Source of the DNA: Cordia subcordata
Taxonomy: Eukaryota; Streptophyta; Magnoliopsida; Boraginales; Cordiaceae
Length of the DNA: 64,000 nucleotides
Direction: 5' to 3'
Assembly (NCBI GenBank): GCA_028554755.1
Contig: JAPTOF010000006.1
Span: 17,607,001-17,671,000 of the forward strand
The notes under the pieces are model-generated. The model searched no databases and had not been told where the DNA came from. It saw nothing but the letters and a program-made list of their open reading frames with translations. Of the stretch, positions 25,141 through 36,569 are shown in pieces (position 1 is the stretch's first letter; every line of letters begins with the position of its first letter). The position numbers and the translations under genes are program-made.

Positions 25141-28096
25141 TTCATATCTATTTTCAAATTTAGTATAAATTAATAAAATATAATTTAACAAATCTATCTA
25201 TTTTTCAATTTAAACTAAAGTAACACAATATAATTTTACAAATAAGAAAAAAATCAAAAACCAAAACTTAAGAAAAAAATTCAAAACCCAAATATCAAAA
25301 AGTGAAACGGTTCAATGATTTTATATTCAATTTAATAGCTTTTTAGCTCTAAAATTTCAAAAATGTGAATTCAAAAATTCAAATGAATTAATTTTTTCAA
25401 CCTGAAAAGAAAATTTAAAAGTCCAAAGTGAAAAAGCATTGTAAGTAAAGAAATGAAAAAAGAGACAACACATTATTTTGATTGCCAAGGGAAATTGGAA
25501 AAAGAAAATGAGTAAGTGTAAAATTATGTAATTGATTAGTTTTTTTAGTTCTAGAAATTTAAAATTTTGAACTTGAAAATTCAAATTGATTAACACAATT
25601 TGATTTTAAGAGTTTTAGTTGTGAAAAAATAGGATCAAAAGACAAACAATGTCTAGATCAAGAAGAAAAAAAAAGAAACAAAGAAAAAGACGAATAAGGC
25701 TAAAGACTATATTACCCTAACGACCACCCCATAAACAAGGACATTGAGAAGTCCCTAGCATAATATATCGAACAAATAAGAAAAATAAAAAATCAAAACT
25801 TGAATTTAGAAAATTTGAAACCCAAATATTCAAAAAATACTCAACTTTTATGATTTTAAAATTTTGATTTAATAGTTTTTAGATTTAAAAATGCAAATAT
25901 TTGAACTTAAAAATTCCAACCGAATTCCCACCTCTAACCCGATCGAATAATTTTTTTGACTTGAAATGAAACAAAAAATAAAAATTTGAAAGCGAAAATG
26001 TGTGATTAGTATAAAAAAAAAAACACAGTGCACATCATTTTGATTGAGAAAGAAATGGGGGAAAGATAGAGTAGATATAAAATTATCTAATCAAATAGTT
26101 TATTTGATTTTAATAATAATAACTTAAAATTTTGAACTCAAAAACTCAAATTAATTCTCTTAACCCGATCCGAGTTTTATGACTTTTAATATCCGATCAA
26201 TTTTTTTTGTTTGCAAAACTCAAAATAGTAAAAAATTCAAAGGAATTATGCCTCATATAAAAGTTAAAAGACGTAATTAACAAAAAAATAGGAAAAGAAA
26301 GAAAAAATCATTTTACTAGGGAAGTAAAAAAGAAAGAAAGAGTAAATACAAAATTATAATTTTTCAATGCTAAACATAAAATTTAAAAATTTGTTATTAT
26401 AAATATTATATAAATTTTCATTGATAATCATATCTTTTTTTATAATTTATTACAATATTGTCATTTTTGGGTACTATTCATTTAAGCTGGAGAACCATGA
26501 ATGAATAGGACCTCAAAATGTCATTCTTTTTATATTAGCTTTTCATATCTATTTCCAAATTTAGTATAAATTAATAAAATATAATTTAACAAATCTATCT
26601 ATTTTTTAATTTAATCTAAATTAACATAATATATTTTTAACAAATAACAAAAAATAAAAAACCAAAACTTGAGGAAAAAGAATTCAAAACCCAAATATCG
26701 AAAAGCGAAAAGGTTCAATGATTTTTCATATTCGATTTAGTAGCTTTTTAGATGCAGAAGTTCAAAATTATGAATTCAAAAATTCAAATGAATTTATTTT
26801 TTCAACCCAAAAACAAAATTTAAAAGTCCAAAGTGAAACAGCGTGGTAAGTAAAGAAGTGAAAAAAGAGAACACATTATTTTGAGTGCCAAGGAAAATTG
26901 GAAAAAGAAAAAGAGTAGGTGTAAAATTATGTAATTGATTAGTTTTTTTAGTTCTAGAAATTTAAAATTTTGAACTTGAAAATTCAAATTGATAAACACA
27001 ATTTGGTTTTAAGACTTTTAGTTGTGAAACAATAGGATCAAAAGACAAACAATGTGTAGATCAACTAGGGATGGCAACGGGACGGGTACCCTGCCCACAA
27101 AGGAATCCCAAACCCGCTACCCGGATAGCATCCCAATCCCAAATCCCGTCCCAAACCCGGATAAAAATTTAAGACTCTTGGTTGAGGAAAAATAGCATCA
27201 AAAGACAAACAATGTCTAGATCAAGAAAAAAAGGGAAAAAAAAAAGACAAATAAGGCTAAAAGACTATATTACTCTAACAACCACCCCATGAATAGGGAC
27301 GTTCAAAAGTCCCCAACATAATATATTTAGCAAATAAGAAAAATCAAAAATCAAAACTTGAATTTAAAAAATCTAAAACCCAAATATTCAAAAATACTAA
27401 ATTTTTATGATTTTCAATATTTGATTTAATAAATTTTAGATCTAAAAAATGCAAATATTTGTACTTAAAAATTTGAACCAAATTCCCACCTCTAACCCAA
27501 TCAAATAATTTTTTCAAATTGAAATGAAATAAAAATAAAAATTTGAAAGCGAAAAGGTGTGATTAGTATAAAAATGAAAAACAAGGTACACGTTATTTTG
27601 ATTGAGAAAGAAAGGGGGAAACATAGAGCAGGTATAAAATTATCTAATCAAATAGTTTATATGATTTTACTAATAAAAACTTAAAAATTTAAACTCGAAA
27701 ACTCAAACTAATTCTCTTAACCTGATTTGAGTTTTGTGACTTTTAATATCCAACCAATTTTTTTGTTCACAAAAATCAAAATAATAAACAATTTAAATGA
27801 ATTTATGCCTTAGACAAAAGTTAGAAGACGTAATTAACAAAAAAATTAGGAAAAGAAAGAAAAAATCATTTTGTTAGGGAAGGAAAAAAGAAAGAAAGAG
27901 TAAATGTAAAAATTATAATTTTGGGATGATAAACATAAAATTTACAAATTTGTTATTATAAATATTATATAAATTTTCATTGATAATCATGTCCTTGTTT
28001 AGAATTTATTACAATATTATTATTTTTAAATATTATTTATTTATGTTAGAGAACTATGAATAAATAGGACCACAAAGACCTTTCTTCTTATATTAA
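25141..28096. repeat. Direct duplication of a 1.4-kb AT-rich unit
   Basis: The unit at 25141-26541 is repeated at 26542-28096. Matching landmarks lie about 1400 bp apart: 'ttcatatctatt', 'aaaacccaaatatc', 'caaaagacaaacaatgt' and 'gagaaagaaa'. The second copy is longer by about 160 bp because of an insertion near 27063. Both copies end near TATATTA. Neither contains a protein-coding signature. The copies differ at many positions, so the event is not recent. Confidence 0.85.
27063..27220. repeat. Insertion within the second 1.4-kb unit, with duplicated flank
   Basis: The segment starts CTAGGGATGGCAACGGGACGGG, typical of GC-rich ends of plant hAT-like MITEs, and continues with CCC-rich sequence to about 27165. 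The stretch after it repeats the target ('caaaagacaaacaatgt' plus 'tagatcaa'), so insertion and a local duplication of about 50 bp went together. Confidence 0.55.
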
Positions 28097-28298
28097 AATA
28101 TAATAGAGAAGAAACAATTCATTTCCAGGATTGCTGTCTCCAGCTGTAAGGTCTTTTGCCCACTAATTAATCATAAGAATCCAAGTGGAAAGCTTGCCTA
28201 ACTTTGGATTTGTCGATGGTTTTGTCGATTGCCTTGTTTGTCTAATGTATTCGCTAGTGCTTATCCAGTCATCAGCAAATTAAAAAGAAATATACTAA

Positions 28299-28522
28299 GA
28301 GTATGTTTGGATTAATTTTTTTTAATAAAAAAGTACTTTTAAAAAAATATATATATCTTTTTTTAATAAATATTAAATTAAAAAATATTTAAATTAAATT
28401 TCAAAAAAAGTTTAAACTCTAAAAAAAATTCATTTATAGCTTTTCTAAAACTCAAAACTTTTCCAAAAATATTTTTTTTAAATTAAAAAAAAACTTTAAA
28501 ATAAATCAATCTAAACAAGCTC
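28299..28522. mobile_element. MITE-like element with terminal inverted repeats
   Basis: Left end GAGTATGTTTGGATTAATTT and the reverse complement of the right end GAGCTTGTTTAGATTGATTT match at 16 of 20 positions. The 224-bp interior is A/T runs without coding capacity. The ends look hAT-like; no clear 8-bp target duplication was found. Confidence 0.65.
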
Positions 28523-29005
28523 ACAAAAAATCAATGTACATCAATACCATCTGGAAGACTGGAACAACCTTAGTACTGCAATAATTTAACAATACGTGGA
28601 AGATGCTATTTCTTTTCTTTGTCGTGATGAAAAATGCCTAAGATATCAACATCAATACCGTCTAGAACAACCACAGTAGCACGGGAAAATTTTATATGTC
28701 ATCCATGTAATTTTAAAAGTAGTTTACTTACTATATTTTACTATAGTCTGAATTATGTCAAAGCTATCTATTTGGTTTTAATATTTATAAAAATTGAAAA
28801 TTTCCTCTCCATCTTGGCTCTGAAAAGATGATCATGTGACCGCACATGAGTCATTAATGACAATAAAAATTATACTTTTATAAATAATAAGCACAAAATG
28901 AGTTATTTGAAAAATAATTAATTAACTTAATATTTTTTTAAAAAAATATTAAGAATTAAATAGTCAATTTTCAACAAATAACAATGAAATTGATATTTCC
29001 ACTAA
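28523..29005. other. Intergenic sequence between two MITE-like elements
   Basis: No gene or clear repeat structure seen. Confidence 0.4.
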
Positions 29006-29380
29006 ATCTGTTTGGATTGAGGGAAAAGAAAAAAGGAAAGGTAATAAAAGGATTAAAGTAATTTTTCCTCTGTTAAGGAGGGGATGAGTTTCATCCTCTC
29101 AACTATTTTATTTTTAATCCTTTTAAAGTGTAATAAAATAAAGAAAAAGGATTTTTGATTATTTAAATCCTTTACTTTCAATCTTTTTCATATAAAATAT
29201 ATTCTTTACTTCAACTTCTTTTCCAATTCAAATACACGATGCACGTGATCTTTTATAATTTTTTGTCTCATAAAAATGTTGTGATCTAAATATGGATTAC
29301 TCGCCCCCTCTCTTTTCTTTTATAATCATTACATTTTTTTCCTTTTTCTCTATTAAATTTCCCCCTAAATCCAAGCAGAG
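29006..29380. mobile_element. MITE-like element abutting the RING gene promoter
   Basis: Left end TCTGTTTGGATTGAGGG and the reverse complement of the right end CTCTGCTTGGATTTAGGG form imperfect terminal inverted repeats, both followed by A-rich sequence. The length is about 375 bp and it is non-coding. The right end directly precedes TATAAAAG at 29381. A target duplication was not resolved. Confidence 0.6.
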
Positions 29381-29388
29381 TATAAAAG
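29381..29388 (+). promoter_or_regulatory. Candidate TATA box of the RING-H2 gene
   Basis: TATAAAAG lies 292 bp upstream of the proposed start codon; a second, weaker CTATAAAATT follows at about 29399. Placement fits a plant core promoter with a 5' leader of about 260 bp. Transcription start is not visible from sequence. Confidence 0.45.
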
Positions 29389-29614
29389 TCAGCGACCACT
29401 ATAAAATTTTCCACTGACAATACAACGTGGTCTTTTCCACCGTCGTGTCTGCCACGATATCATCGTATCAATTTATTTTTAAGTGGTAGTGAATAAACAA
29501 TAGACTCAATCCCCACCTCAATTAAGTCCACTTTCTCCTCAACTCTTCCATAGACTCTCCCGACACTAATAACAGATCTAGAAGCTTTAATTCAAGTTTC
29601 AACCCCAAAAGCTT

Positions 29615-29635
29615 ATGTCAAAAATGGTTATGTAG
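29615..29635 (+). promoter_or_regulatory. Upstream mini-ORF in the RING gene leader
   Basis: A six-codon frame MSKMVM with three ATG codons and a TAG stop ends 44 bp before the proposed main ATG, in another frame. Such upstream ORFs can lower translation of the main frame. Whether it is in the mRNA depends on the true transcription start. Confidence 0.4.
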
Positions 29636-29679
29636 CAGAAGGTTTGGTACATAGCATCAAAAGGCCAATCAAGAAAACT

Positions 29680-30210
29680 ATGACGATTAGGCTTTTGTTA
29701 GGGCTGCTTGCAAAAGGGGTAGGTCTTAAACACGAAACAGTTGCCATAAATAGCAAGATGGTAGCCGTATCAGTCTTAGCATCCTTGCCAATCATGTTCA
29801 TCCTCAACTTTATCGCAGATCCGTTGTGGTCTTTAGCGGTGATGCTGTTTAGCCACCCCCATCAAGAAGATGACGCCGCCGCGAAATTTGCTGGGCAGAA
29901 CAAAGAAGAAGAAGAACATGGGAATGAAATCCAGTGTGCGGTGTGTTTATCCGAGATGTCCGAGGGTGGTGAAAGGTATCGGGTTCTTAAAGGATGTAAG
30001 CATCGTTTTCATGTGGGTTGTATAGATGCTTGGTTGCAGGCCAACCCTACTTGCCCTTTGTGCAGGTCTCTGGTCCAGCAAAGTTGCTTTCAACACAAAC
30101 ATCGGTTTCATGTAATCGTTTCTGTTTTCTTCTCCTTCATGGAGGGTTTCTGTAAGTGCTTTCTAGGCATCTCAGTTGATCCAATCGAGGATAGTCATTA
30201 TTTTTACTGA
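29680..30210 (+). CDS. RING-H2 finger membrane protein, ATL-like E3 ubiquitin ligase
   Basis: Single-exon frame of 176 codons from the first in-frame ATG (29680); the open frame extends upstream but without an ATG. Residues about 27-57 form a hydrophobic membrane segment, 58-85 an acidic linker with a run of glutamates, and 86-128 a RING-H2 zinc finger: C86, C89, C106, H108, H111, C114, C125 and C128, spaced C-x2-C-x16-C-x-H-x2-H-x2-C-x10-C-x2-C. The CIDAWL and TCPLCR signature is that of plant ATL-type E3 ligases, which bind an E2 enzyme through the finger and transfer ubiquitin to membrane or cytosolic targets. The usual proline before the third cysteine is replaced (LKGC). A hydrophobic, cysteine-containing tail (HVIVSVFFSFMEGFC) follows. 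Substrate unknown. It is the most intact host gene in the window. Confidence 0.82.
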   Translation: MTIRLLLGLLAKGVGLKHETVAINSKMVAVSVLASLPIMFILNFIADPLWSLAVMLFSHPHQEDDAAAKFAGQNKEEEEHGNEIQCAVCLSEMSEGGERYRVLKGCKHRFHVGCIDAWLQANPTCPLCRSLVQQSCFQHKHRFHVIVSVFFSFMEGFCKCFLGISVDPIEDSHYFY

Positions 30211-30329
30211 ATTTTATCGTACCATTACCCCCTTGGAAGAAGTAATTGAATTGCTAAGGTAGTAGAATTTTTAGTTTCTTGTATATTTTCTCGCCAATTT
30301 AAATGATTATGGTCCAAAATTGAATATTG

Positions 30330-30335
30330 AATAAA
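30330..30335 (+). terminator. Candidate poly(A) signal of the RING gene
   Basis: AATAAA about 120 bp after the stop codon, followed by a TA microsatellite. Plant poly(A) signals are loose, so this is only a likely site. Confidence 0.4.
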
Positions 30336-31770
30336 TATATATATATATATATAATTTTTTTTTCTTTTTTTGGGCTCTTTTAGTACTTTTGAGATGCAAA
30401 ATTTATTGATATTTTGGGTGTAGAAGTTACTATCGCTGTGTTATGATGGTAATTTCTTGGAAAATTGAACAAATTAATTAATGGAAAGGTTATATCTGAA
30501 AACAACTTCTTTATTTCTTTACAAAGGAAAAAAAAAATCGAATTGGAAGGGATTTTTTTTAATATATTAGTAAAACGTCCGTGCCATGGATAGGATGTAA
30601 CCTATATAAATTGTCTTATTAAAACAATTTTTACTTTTGTGCAACTAAATGTTTGAAAGAAACAGTATTATTAGTTAGTTGAATTCATATTATATGAATA
30701 AAAATAATATGGTCTTCTCATTTGTATATTAATATAGGATAAAAATATAGCCTTCTCAGTGTATACATCACAATGAATATATTAAACAACATAACAAAAA
30801 AATGTATTAATATATATATATCTCTCTCTATATATATATATTCACCTCTGGATCAATAAATACTAATTACCAAGTGGAAAAATAAAAAAATAAAAAAATA
30901 AAACCGAAACTGTGGTGCCAAGCAAGAAAATGGTACAGAACGACCGGCAGGAGAAAACAGGTACAGAACAACAATTGAAATAGAGGAGAAAAATTGACTG
31001 TCCCCATTTTGCTATGAATAATTATACTTAAATGATTTAAATAATTGAATCACCTAATAAAATTGGAAACATAACAATGATTTTACTAATTCTTACCAGC
31101 TTAATAGTTACAAAAAAAACCTGATATGCGGCTAAAATTATGCTGATTTACTTTAGATTTCGTCACATGAATACTTTAAAAAAACATGATCATCATGTGC
31201 TGATGAAATCATGATGATTATCTGCATCAATCTTCTTGATAATCTTTTTTTTTTTTTTTTAACGTAACCTTCCTCTCGATAATGTCATTTTTTTTTAAGA
31301 AAAACGGGTATAATATCTCTTAAAATCCCAGCAAATCATGTATGCATGATTGGAGCTGTAATTAAGGAAATAAATCCTAGCTTCATACATATGAACGAAT
31401 GATATGGCAGAGGGGCATTAACGCAATATTGGAAAAAGATGTGACCATTGTTGTCTTTTGCTGAATGAATTAAATAAATAATACGTAGCAGCTATATAGG
31501 ATGTATCAATTTTGGAGAAAAGCTTTGTTATGAATTGATTTTGCTTTATTATATAGTACAAATAAATGTATCACACTTTCGCATTCTTTCTTACTTCCTT
31601 TCTACTCAATCCTTTCGACAAATTGCGGATTTGGTAAGATCAATCTCATTTTTTATGCCCAAGAATGGCAATTTTATATGTGAAATACATGAGAAATTCG
31701 AGAAATAATCAAGCCAGAGGTGGTGGCATGTGATTGACAGTTTGTCCATTGTGATTCTTTGAAGGATTAG
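30336..31770. other. AT-rich intergenic sequence with microsatellites
   Basis: (TA)n tracts at about 30335-30352 and 30810-30841, the latter interrupted by TCTCTC. Near 30567 'tattagtaaaacgtccgtgccatgg' resembles a string at 24826. No gene seen. Confidence 0.5.
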
Positions 31771-32042
31771 CCTTCCATTAGCATGAACTGATATCAGTTC
31801 GATTGAAAAATTTGTAGTTTTTAAACAAAAATTTATAAGTGAAGACAAAAAATTCATAAGTGAAGATAAAAAATTTGTAGGTGAAGCACAAAAGTTTTAC
31901 CTATAAATTTTTGTTTTTGAAACAAAAAATTTTGTTCTTAACCTACAAATATTTTGTCTTCACCTATAAATTTTCATTTTAGACCTATGAATTTTTGTTA
32001 AAAAACTACAAAAATTAAGATCAATTTGAATTGATGGAAGAG
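31771..32042. mobile_element. Fold-back element (long imperfect palindrome)
   Basis: The left arm (about 31791-31885) and right arm (about 31901-32034) are imperfect inverted repeats with a short centre, so the single strand would fold into a long hairpin. The arms contain repeated 20-bp blocks close to 'tataagtgaagacaaaaaat'. The structure is that of a fold-back MITE or stem-loop small-RNA source. Target duplication not resolved. Confidence 0.65.
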
Positions 32043-32242
32043 TTTACCCTGATGGAATCTTTGAATGGTTTGAAGTCAACTAAAGCCATTTGTACTGAGG
32101 TGTTATTCTTGGGATGCTCGTGGTGTTTTGCTGGTAACTAGGGGACCTATGTGAAGAGTGTTTTAGTGATTGAATTCCCAACATTCTTTGTGCTATATTG
32201 AGGACTCCACGATTCTTGGTAGTTGAGAAAAGGATAAGAACT
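32043..32242. other. Spacer, no gene seen
   Basis: No recognised coding motif or repeat end. Confidence 0.4.
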
Positions 32243-32660
32243 TGTTTGGATCTGCTTAATTTGTTACTAAGCACCTCCAAAAACACACTCACGTACTTTT
32301 TACTTTTATAAGCTCCAAATAAACTTAGCCAATCATGCTTTAAATCAAGTCATTTGAATTTGTTTATATCGGCCCTGCAAAGTTGGGTAACAAATGAACA
32401 CAGGTAAACTGAATTTGTTCACACTGTTCCTGCAAACTTGTGTGACAAATGAACATAATAAACGCGTCACGACCTGGTCAACGAAACCCGTATGTTGCTG
32501 GGCCAGGCCGAGTTAGGCCTAGAGGTCACCCAGTCCAGGTTGGGTCGCGCCAAAATTCAAGAAATTTTAGACCCAACTTGTCTAAGGAGCCTAACCCACA
32601 TATATGGGCTAGGTTGAGTTGGGCTCAAGCTAGCCTATTAGTTATTCAGCATGTCTTTTA
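32243..32660. repeat. Composite GC-rich dispersed repeat, copy 1
   Basis: A short module with 'gtttggatctgcttaatttgttact' and 'acttttataagctccaaataaacttagc' is followed by a GC-rich module containing 'gttgctgggccaggccgagttaggcctagaggtca' and 'gggctcaagctagcctatta'. Both modules recur in the same order at 61020-61500. The first half of the GC-rich module also contains a local tandem duplication around 'ctgcaaa-ttg-gt-acaaatgaaca' (32380-32457). Non-coding; class uncertain. Confidence 0.65.
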
Positions 32661-32848
32661 CCATGGCAAACAGGGCAAGCCTGCAATGGCACATTCTGCT
32701 GGGCTACTTGAGGACTCTATGGTCCTTGTTGTTGACAAGGTGTAAATACTAACAGAAAAAACTAATCTTTTGCCGCGCATTTTTAGCCTTTTGTGGCGGT
32801 TCAAATTGCCACAAATGCCAAATATGGCAGTTGACGAATCACTAAATG

Positions 32849-33804
32849 TAGGGCTAAGCATGGGACGTGGGATATTCGTACCTAATCAAAATCCCGTACT
32901 GAAAAATTCCAATTAGTTTTTTTGTATCCCATCTCATACCATCCTGAACTTCAAATTTCGAGATGGGATAAGGATATACCCCTTATCCCATCCCATCCCA
33001 CGCAGAACCCAAACTAGTCCATCCCATCCCGTAAATTCTATCCCAAACCAAAATAATATATAATTATATAATAATATATGTATGAATATATATAATATAT
33101 GTCATATAAAAATAAATATATTATTATTATTATGATCATCATCATCATCATCATCGTCATCATCATTATTATTATTATATATAATAATGTAAAATTTTAT
33201 ATACTATTTTAAAATCCCTTTTACATTTCTAACCCTACCTTCCTAATTTTTCACATGTTAAAGACATCCTTTATCTTTCACTTTATTAATTTGTATAATT
33301 TATATAAAGTTAAACCTTAAAACTCTGATGATACCATGTAAATAAATCATAAATGTAACAGAGGGTACAAAACTACAAATTAATTATATATGCTCACAAA
33401 TGGTGATGTAGTAGGTGAAAAAAGTCATTAACATCGAAGCTTCTTTTAAAAGAGAATTATTAATGGGTTTTTATTTATTCCAATAATATCTTAAAATTGA
33501 GATCCATAAAAGAATTTTAATTTTAATTTATTTTCATTACAATAATAGAAAATGATTTTCGTATTCTAAATTAGAATTAAAATTTTGAAAAGGATTAATA
33601 TAGAATTCTAAAATTACAATACCTCAAAACTCTAAAGATGTGACATAAACAAATGCAAATATAGTATAAGAATCTAAGTTATTAAGTTGTTTATTTTTAA
33701 CTTCCATCTCTCGATTGACATTAATATTTGTAGTTATTATTTCTAATTTGCATGAATAATGATTGACGAAGATTTTGAACCATCCTGTCCCATGCTTATC
33801 TCCA
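32849..33804. mobile_element. hAT-like non-autonomous element
   Basis: Ends TAGGGCTAAGCATGGGAC and, on the other strand, TGGAGATAAGCATGGGAC form terminal inverted repeats sharing an 11-bp identical core. The sub-terminal 'tcccatcccatccca' repeats are typical of plant hAT MITEs. The interior is non-coding and holds an ATT/ATC microsatellite (33120-33178). No convincing 8-bp duplication was seen. Confidence 0.6.
33120..33178. repeat. ATT/ATC trinucleotide microsatellite
   Basis: Runs of ATT, then ATC, then ATT triplets with few interruptions. Confidence 0.85.
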
Positions 33805-35075
33805 ACTGCATGTTAATCGTCATTGACATGTTACAAATATCCTCTAGCAACGTTTTGCTATTGTGTAGCAAATGATGATTTTTATTGACAACTAAAATGA
33901 ACTGCCATTAATGTTCAAAATTAGCAGCATTTTCGAGTAACCGCGATTAATTTCAACTTTTTTGTATTTTTCGTAGGAATCACTACGGCCACCTCTACGA
34001 TTTTACTTTCAACTTTTTTTCCCTTTAATTAAAACTTGTTTGCAAGGATTATGACTGTGCCCATATATTTTGTGAGGAGCAAAAGGATCAACTTGATTAA
34101 TACAATAGTGTTATGAAATAATAAAATTAATACTTTTTTATAATCCATGATGTTTGACACAAAAAAAAAAGAAAGAAAAGACAAAATATGATGGAACTTC
34201 AATCCTCCTTAATCTACATGAAGCAAAAGGAGATGACCTAGCCTAGAAAATAAACAAACAATGGCATTGCACCTAGATCTGCAACAAAACAATGCAAATA
34301 TATAAATGTATCAGCAACCCAACACATTTCACATAGATTTCCAACAACTGGAGAAGTAGCGGTGTGCACTCTGATACGTCTTTCTCCTAAAGACGACGAT
34401 GGCGCAGTAGAAGAAGAAGAAGAGAATGTGAAAGTAGAAATGCACACTAGTTTTGTTTATGACAAAATCTCCAATTTATTTACTACAAATTAGAAAGGTG
34501 TAGCAAGAACAAAGCAAGAAAAATTGGCTCCATAGTGCTAGAATACTAAATACAAGTCTTAATTTCATCAAGCAACACAGAAATAGGACCAAGCAAGAAA
34601 ACACAAATACTAAATCTTAATCCTTTAACATGTCTATTATTTGAACTTAACCCAAGGCAAAAAGCTACAAGTGATTGATCATCAAATCTTAGAATTAAAG
34701 AAATATTTAACAAAACGAGTATCCAAGAAGGTGAAACAACAAGCAATGGCTAGACATTTATTCCATTTTTGGTAGTAATGAAGCTCAAATATAGTCAGCA
34801 AATATGCAAAATTTACTCTCAATATAATAAATATCCTCTAAAACACACTTTAGTATTACACATAGATGAATGAAAATAAAACACTAACCTAATAGATAGC
34901 CATTTAGACACAAAAAATTTTGCTCTTAGCAAAAACAAAAGCAAGTGGTATTTCCACCTAAATCACAAAGAAATTCACACTGTTAACTTGAATGAAATTT
35001 AATGATGTATTAGTCAGCACATAAAATAAAGAGCTTGTATATAGGGCACATTATAGATGCACCACTATAAGCTAA
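33805..35075. other. Intergenic sequence, no supported gene
   Basis: AT-rich. A serine-rich 69-codon minus frame at 34238-34447 was examined and rejected. The stretch lies downstream of the decayed DnaJ-like gene and could contain its lost last exons, but no motif supports this. Confidence 0.4.
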
Positions 35076-35729
35076 CGCAATGTATATGTCCAAATCTCAA
35101 AGGACGTATCGACGTGATAAGATGGATGTTGGAGGATCATCTCTGAAATTAAACAATCTAGACACAAGAAAAATGTCAATTTACCATAGATAAAAGTTTC
35201 AAAATGACCTTTTGGTTGTTCACAAAACTTTCCTACACAAGCCATATTTTGGCCAGCAATAACATAAGATATGATATTTACATTTATACTTCAAGATGTA
35301 AATATTTTGGAAGCATCATTGGAAGCAGTATGCACAATTTTGATCCTAGACAAAGGAGGATGATACAACATATACCTTTTGAGGCTGATCAAACACCAAT
35401 GACCCTATTGTATTCTATCCAACCATCTCCATCCTTGGCTTGATGATATTACAAAAATCTTGCATAAATCAACTTTTTCACCAGTTGTGAGAGCAGGGAG
35501 TTGAAGAAAGAGAGCAAAGTCGAGATAGAAACATGAGATTCAAATTGTACAATCTGAAAAAGATGCCACCCTGATACCACCTTGCCTTGGCTTTAGTCCT
35601 ATGGGTGCAAACCCAAATGTGGGAATTTTCACATTTCATGCATAGTATACACCTTGACTCTTCCACCGAGTATCCAGAGCTATCCCATAAATAGTATATG
35701 TATGGTGTCAATCTTATGATCCATTTCAT
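35076..35729 (-). pseudogene. Decayed DnaJ-family gene, Jiv90-type zinc domain, introns kept
   Basis: Three minus-strand pieces. Piece A (35729-35570) ends with EESRCILCMKCENSHIWVC and KAKARWYQ. A plausible phase-1 intron (GT at 35569, AG at 35459, 111 bp) joins it to piece B (35458 to about 35340), which gives DFC, then YHQAKDGDGWIEY and FDQPQK. Piece C starts after another AG at 35142 and contains HPSYHVDTS. In plant DnaJ proteins with a C-terminal Jiv90 domain I recall the same order: C.KCGN.H.W.CT..KAKARWCQDC, HQAKDGDGWVEY, FDKPQK, and TH.PSFHVN. Single-base shifts lie within piece B (before YHQ and before FDQ) and stops follow. The J domain itself was not found to the right. Retained introns mean this is a gene relic, not a retrocopy. 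Confidence 0.72.
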
Positions 35730-36564
35730 GAGAGCCTTTACTCCTAGGATCCTTGGTTAGTTGCACAAAAGAGGAAAAGAGAAAAAATAAAGACAAAAAT
35801 AACCTTATTTATAGTTATATTTCTCCTAAATTTCTTTTCTTTTTCTATATTTATATGAGTTTTTATAATTTGTTGTTTCAATGATTGAGGAACTAGCTCC
35901 AAACGTAAGAACATAGTTAATGTTAATAAGATTTATCTGCTGCTTTTACAGAGGAAGTACTTGCACCAATTAATGGTTTATGAAGATTAGAGAGAAGAAG
36001 GTCTCTTGAAGGCTTCCAAACCTAGTATCTTCTTTAACACATACATATATTAAATCTCATTCATTTAAGTTATTTCCTGTGATGTTGACATCTCTAATTA
36101 AAAATCAAAGATATGCCTTAAAGAAGATAGTTTACTATAGGAAAGATAGAAATTTTCTAAAAGAGGGGAAAGAGCAATACTGAAACAACAATTTGAACAA
36201 ATTTTGAACTTAATCTAATTTGAGATCCATAAGAATTAATGAAAGTTATGTCTATTCAGCATGTGTGACAGAAAGCCCTCAAGACACTTAGTCCTGGAAG
36301 GGCAATTTCAGAAATTAAGAATCTGAAAGGGGATAGAGCTTTATGATATCTTGATCAAAGAATAGCAGAATTAGCAGTTTCAATGATCTCACGTAACCTT
36401 CTATGTTCTGTTATGAGTTTTTTGAATCATGAAGACCCTATTCAACAAGTTGATCCGATGTAATGATTATTCTAACAGATGAATTAGATAATACTCACTT
36501 GAAATAAAAAATTTATGCATTGGCTCTTGACACAAGGAAAACCAAAGTATGTCTCATCTTTTTA
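35730..36564. other. Intergenic sequence, no gene seen
   Basis: This is where upstream exons of the DnaJ-like relic would lie on the minus strand. I looked for an HPD-containing J domain and found none. Confidence 0.4.
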
Positions 36565-36569
36565 CCACC

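Noticed and set aside
34238..34447. 69-codon minus frame with CEMC and a serine-rich start, slightly reminiscent of a PLATZ or B-box zinc finger
   Set aside because: Only one CxxC pair in an otherwise unmatched frame; flanking residues do not fit either family. Probably chance.
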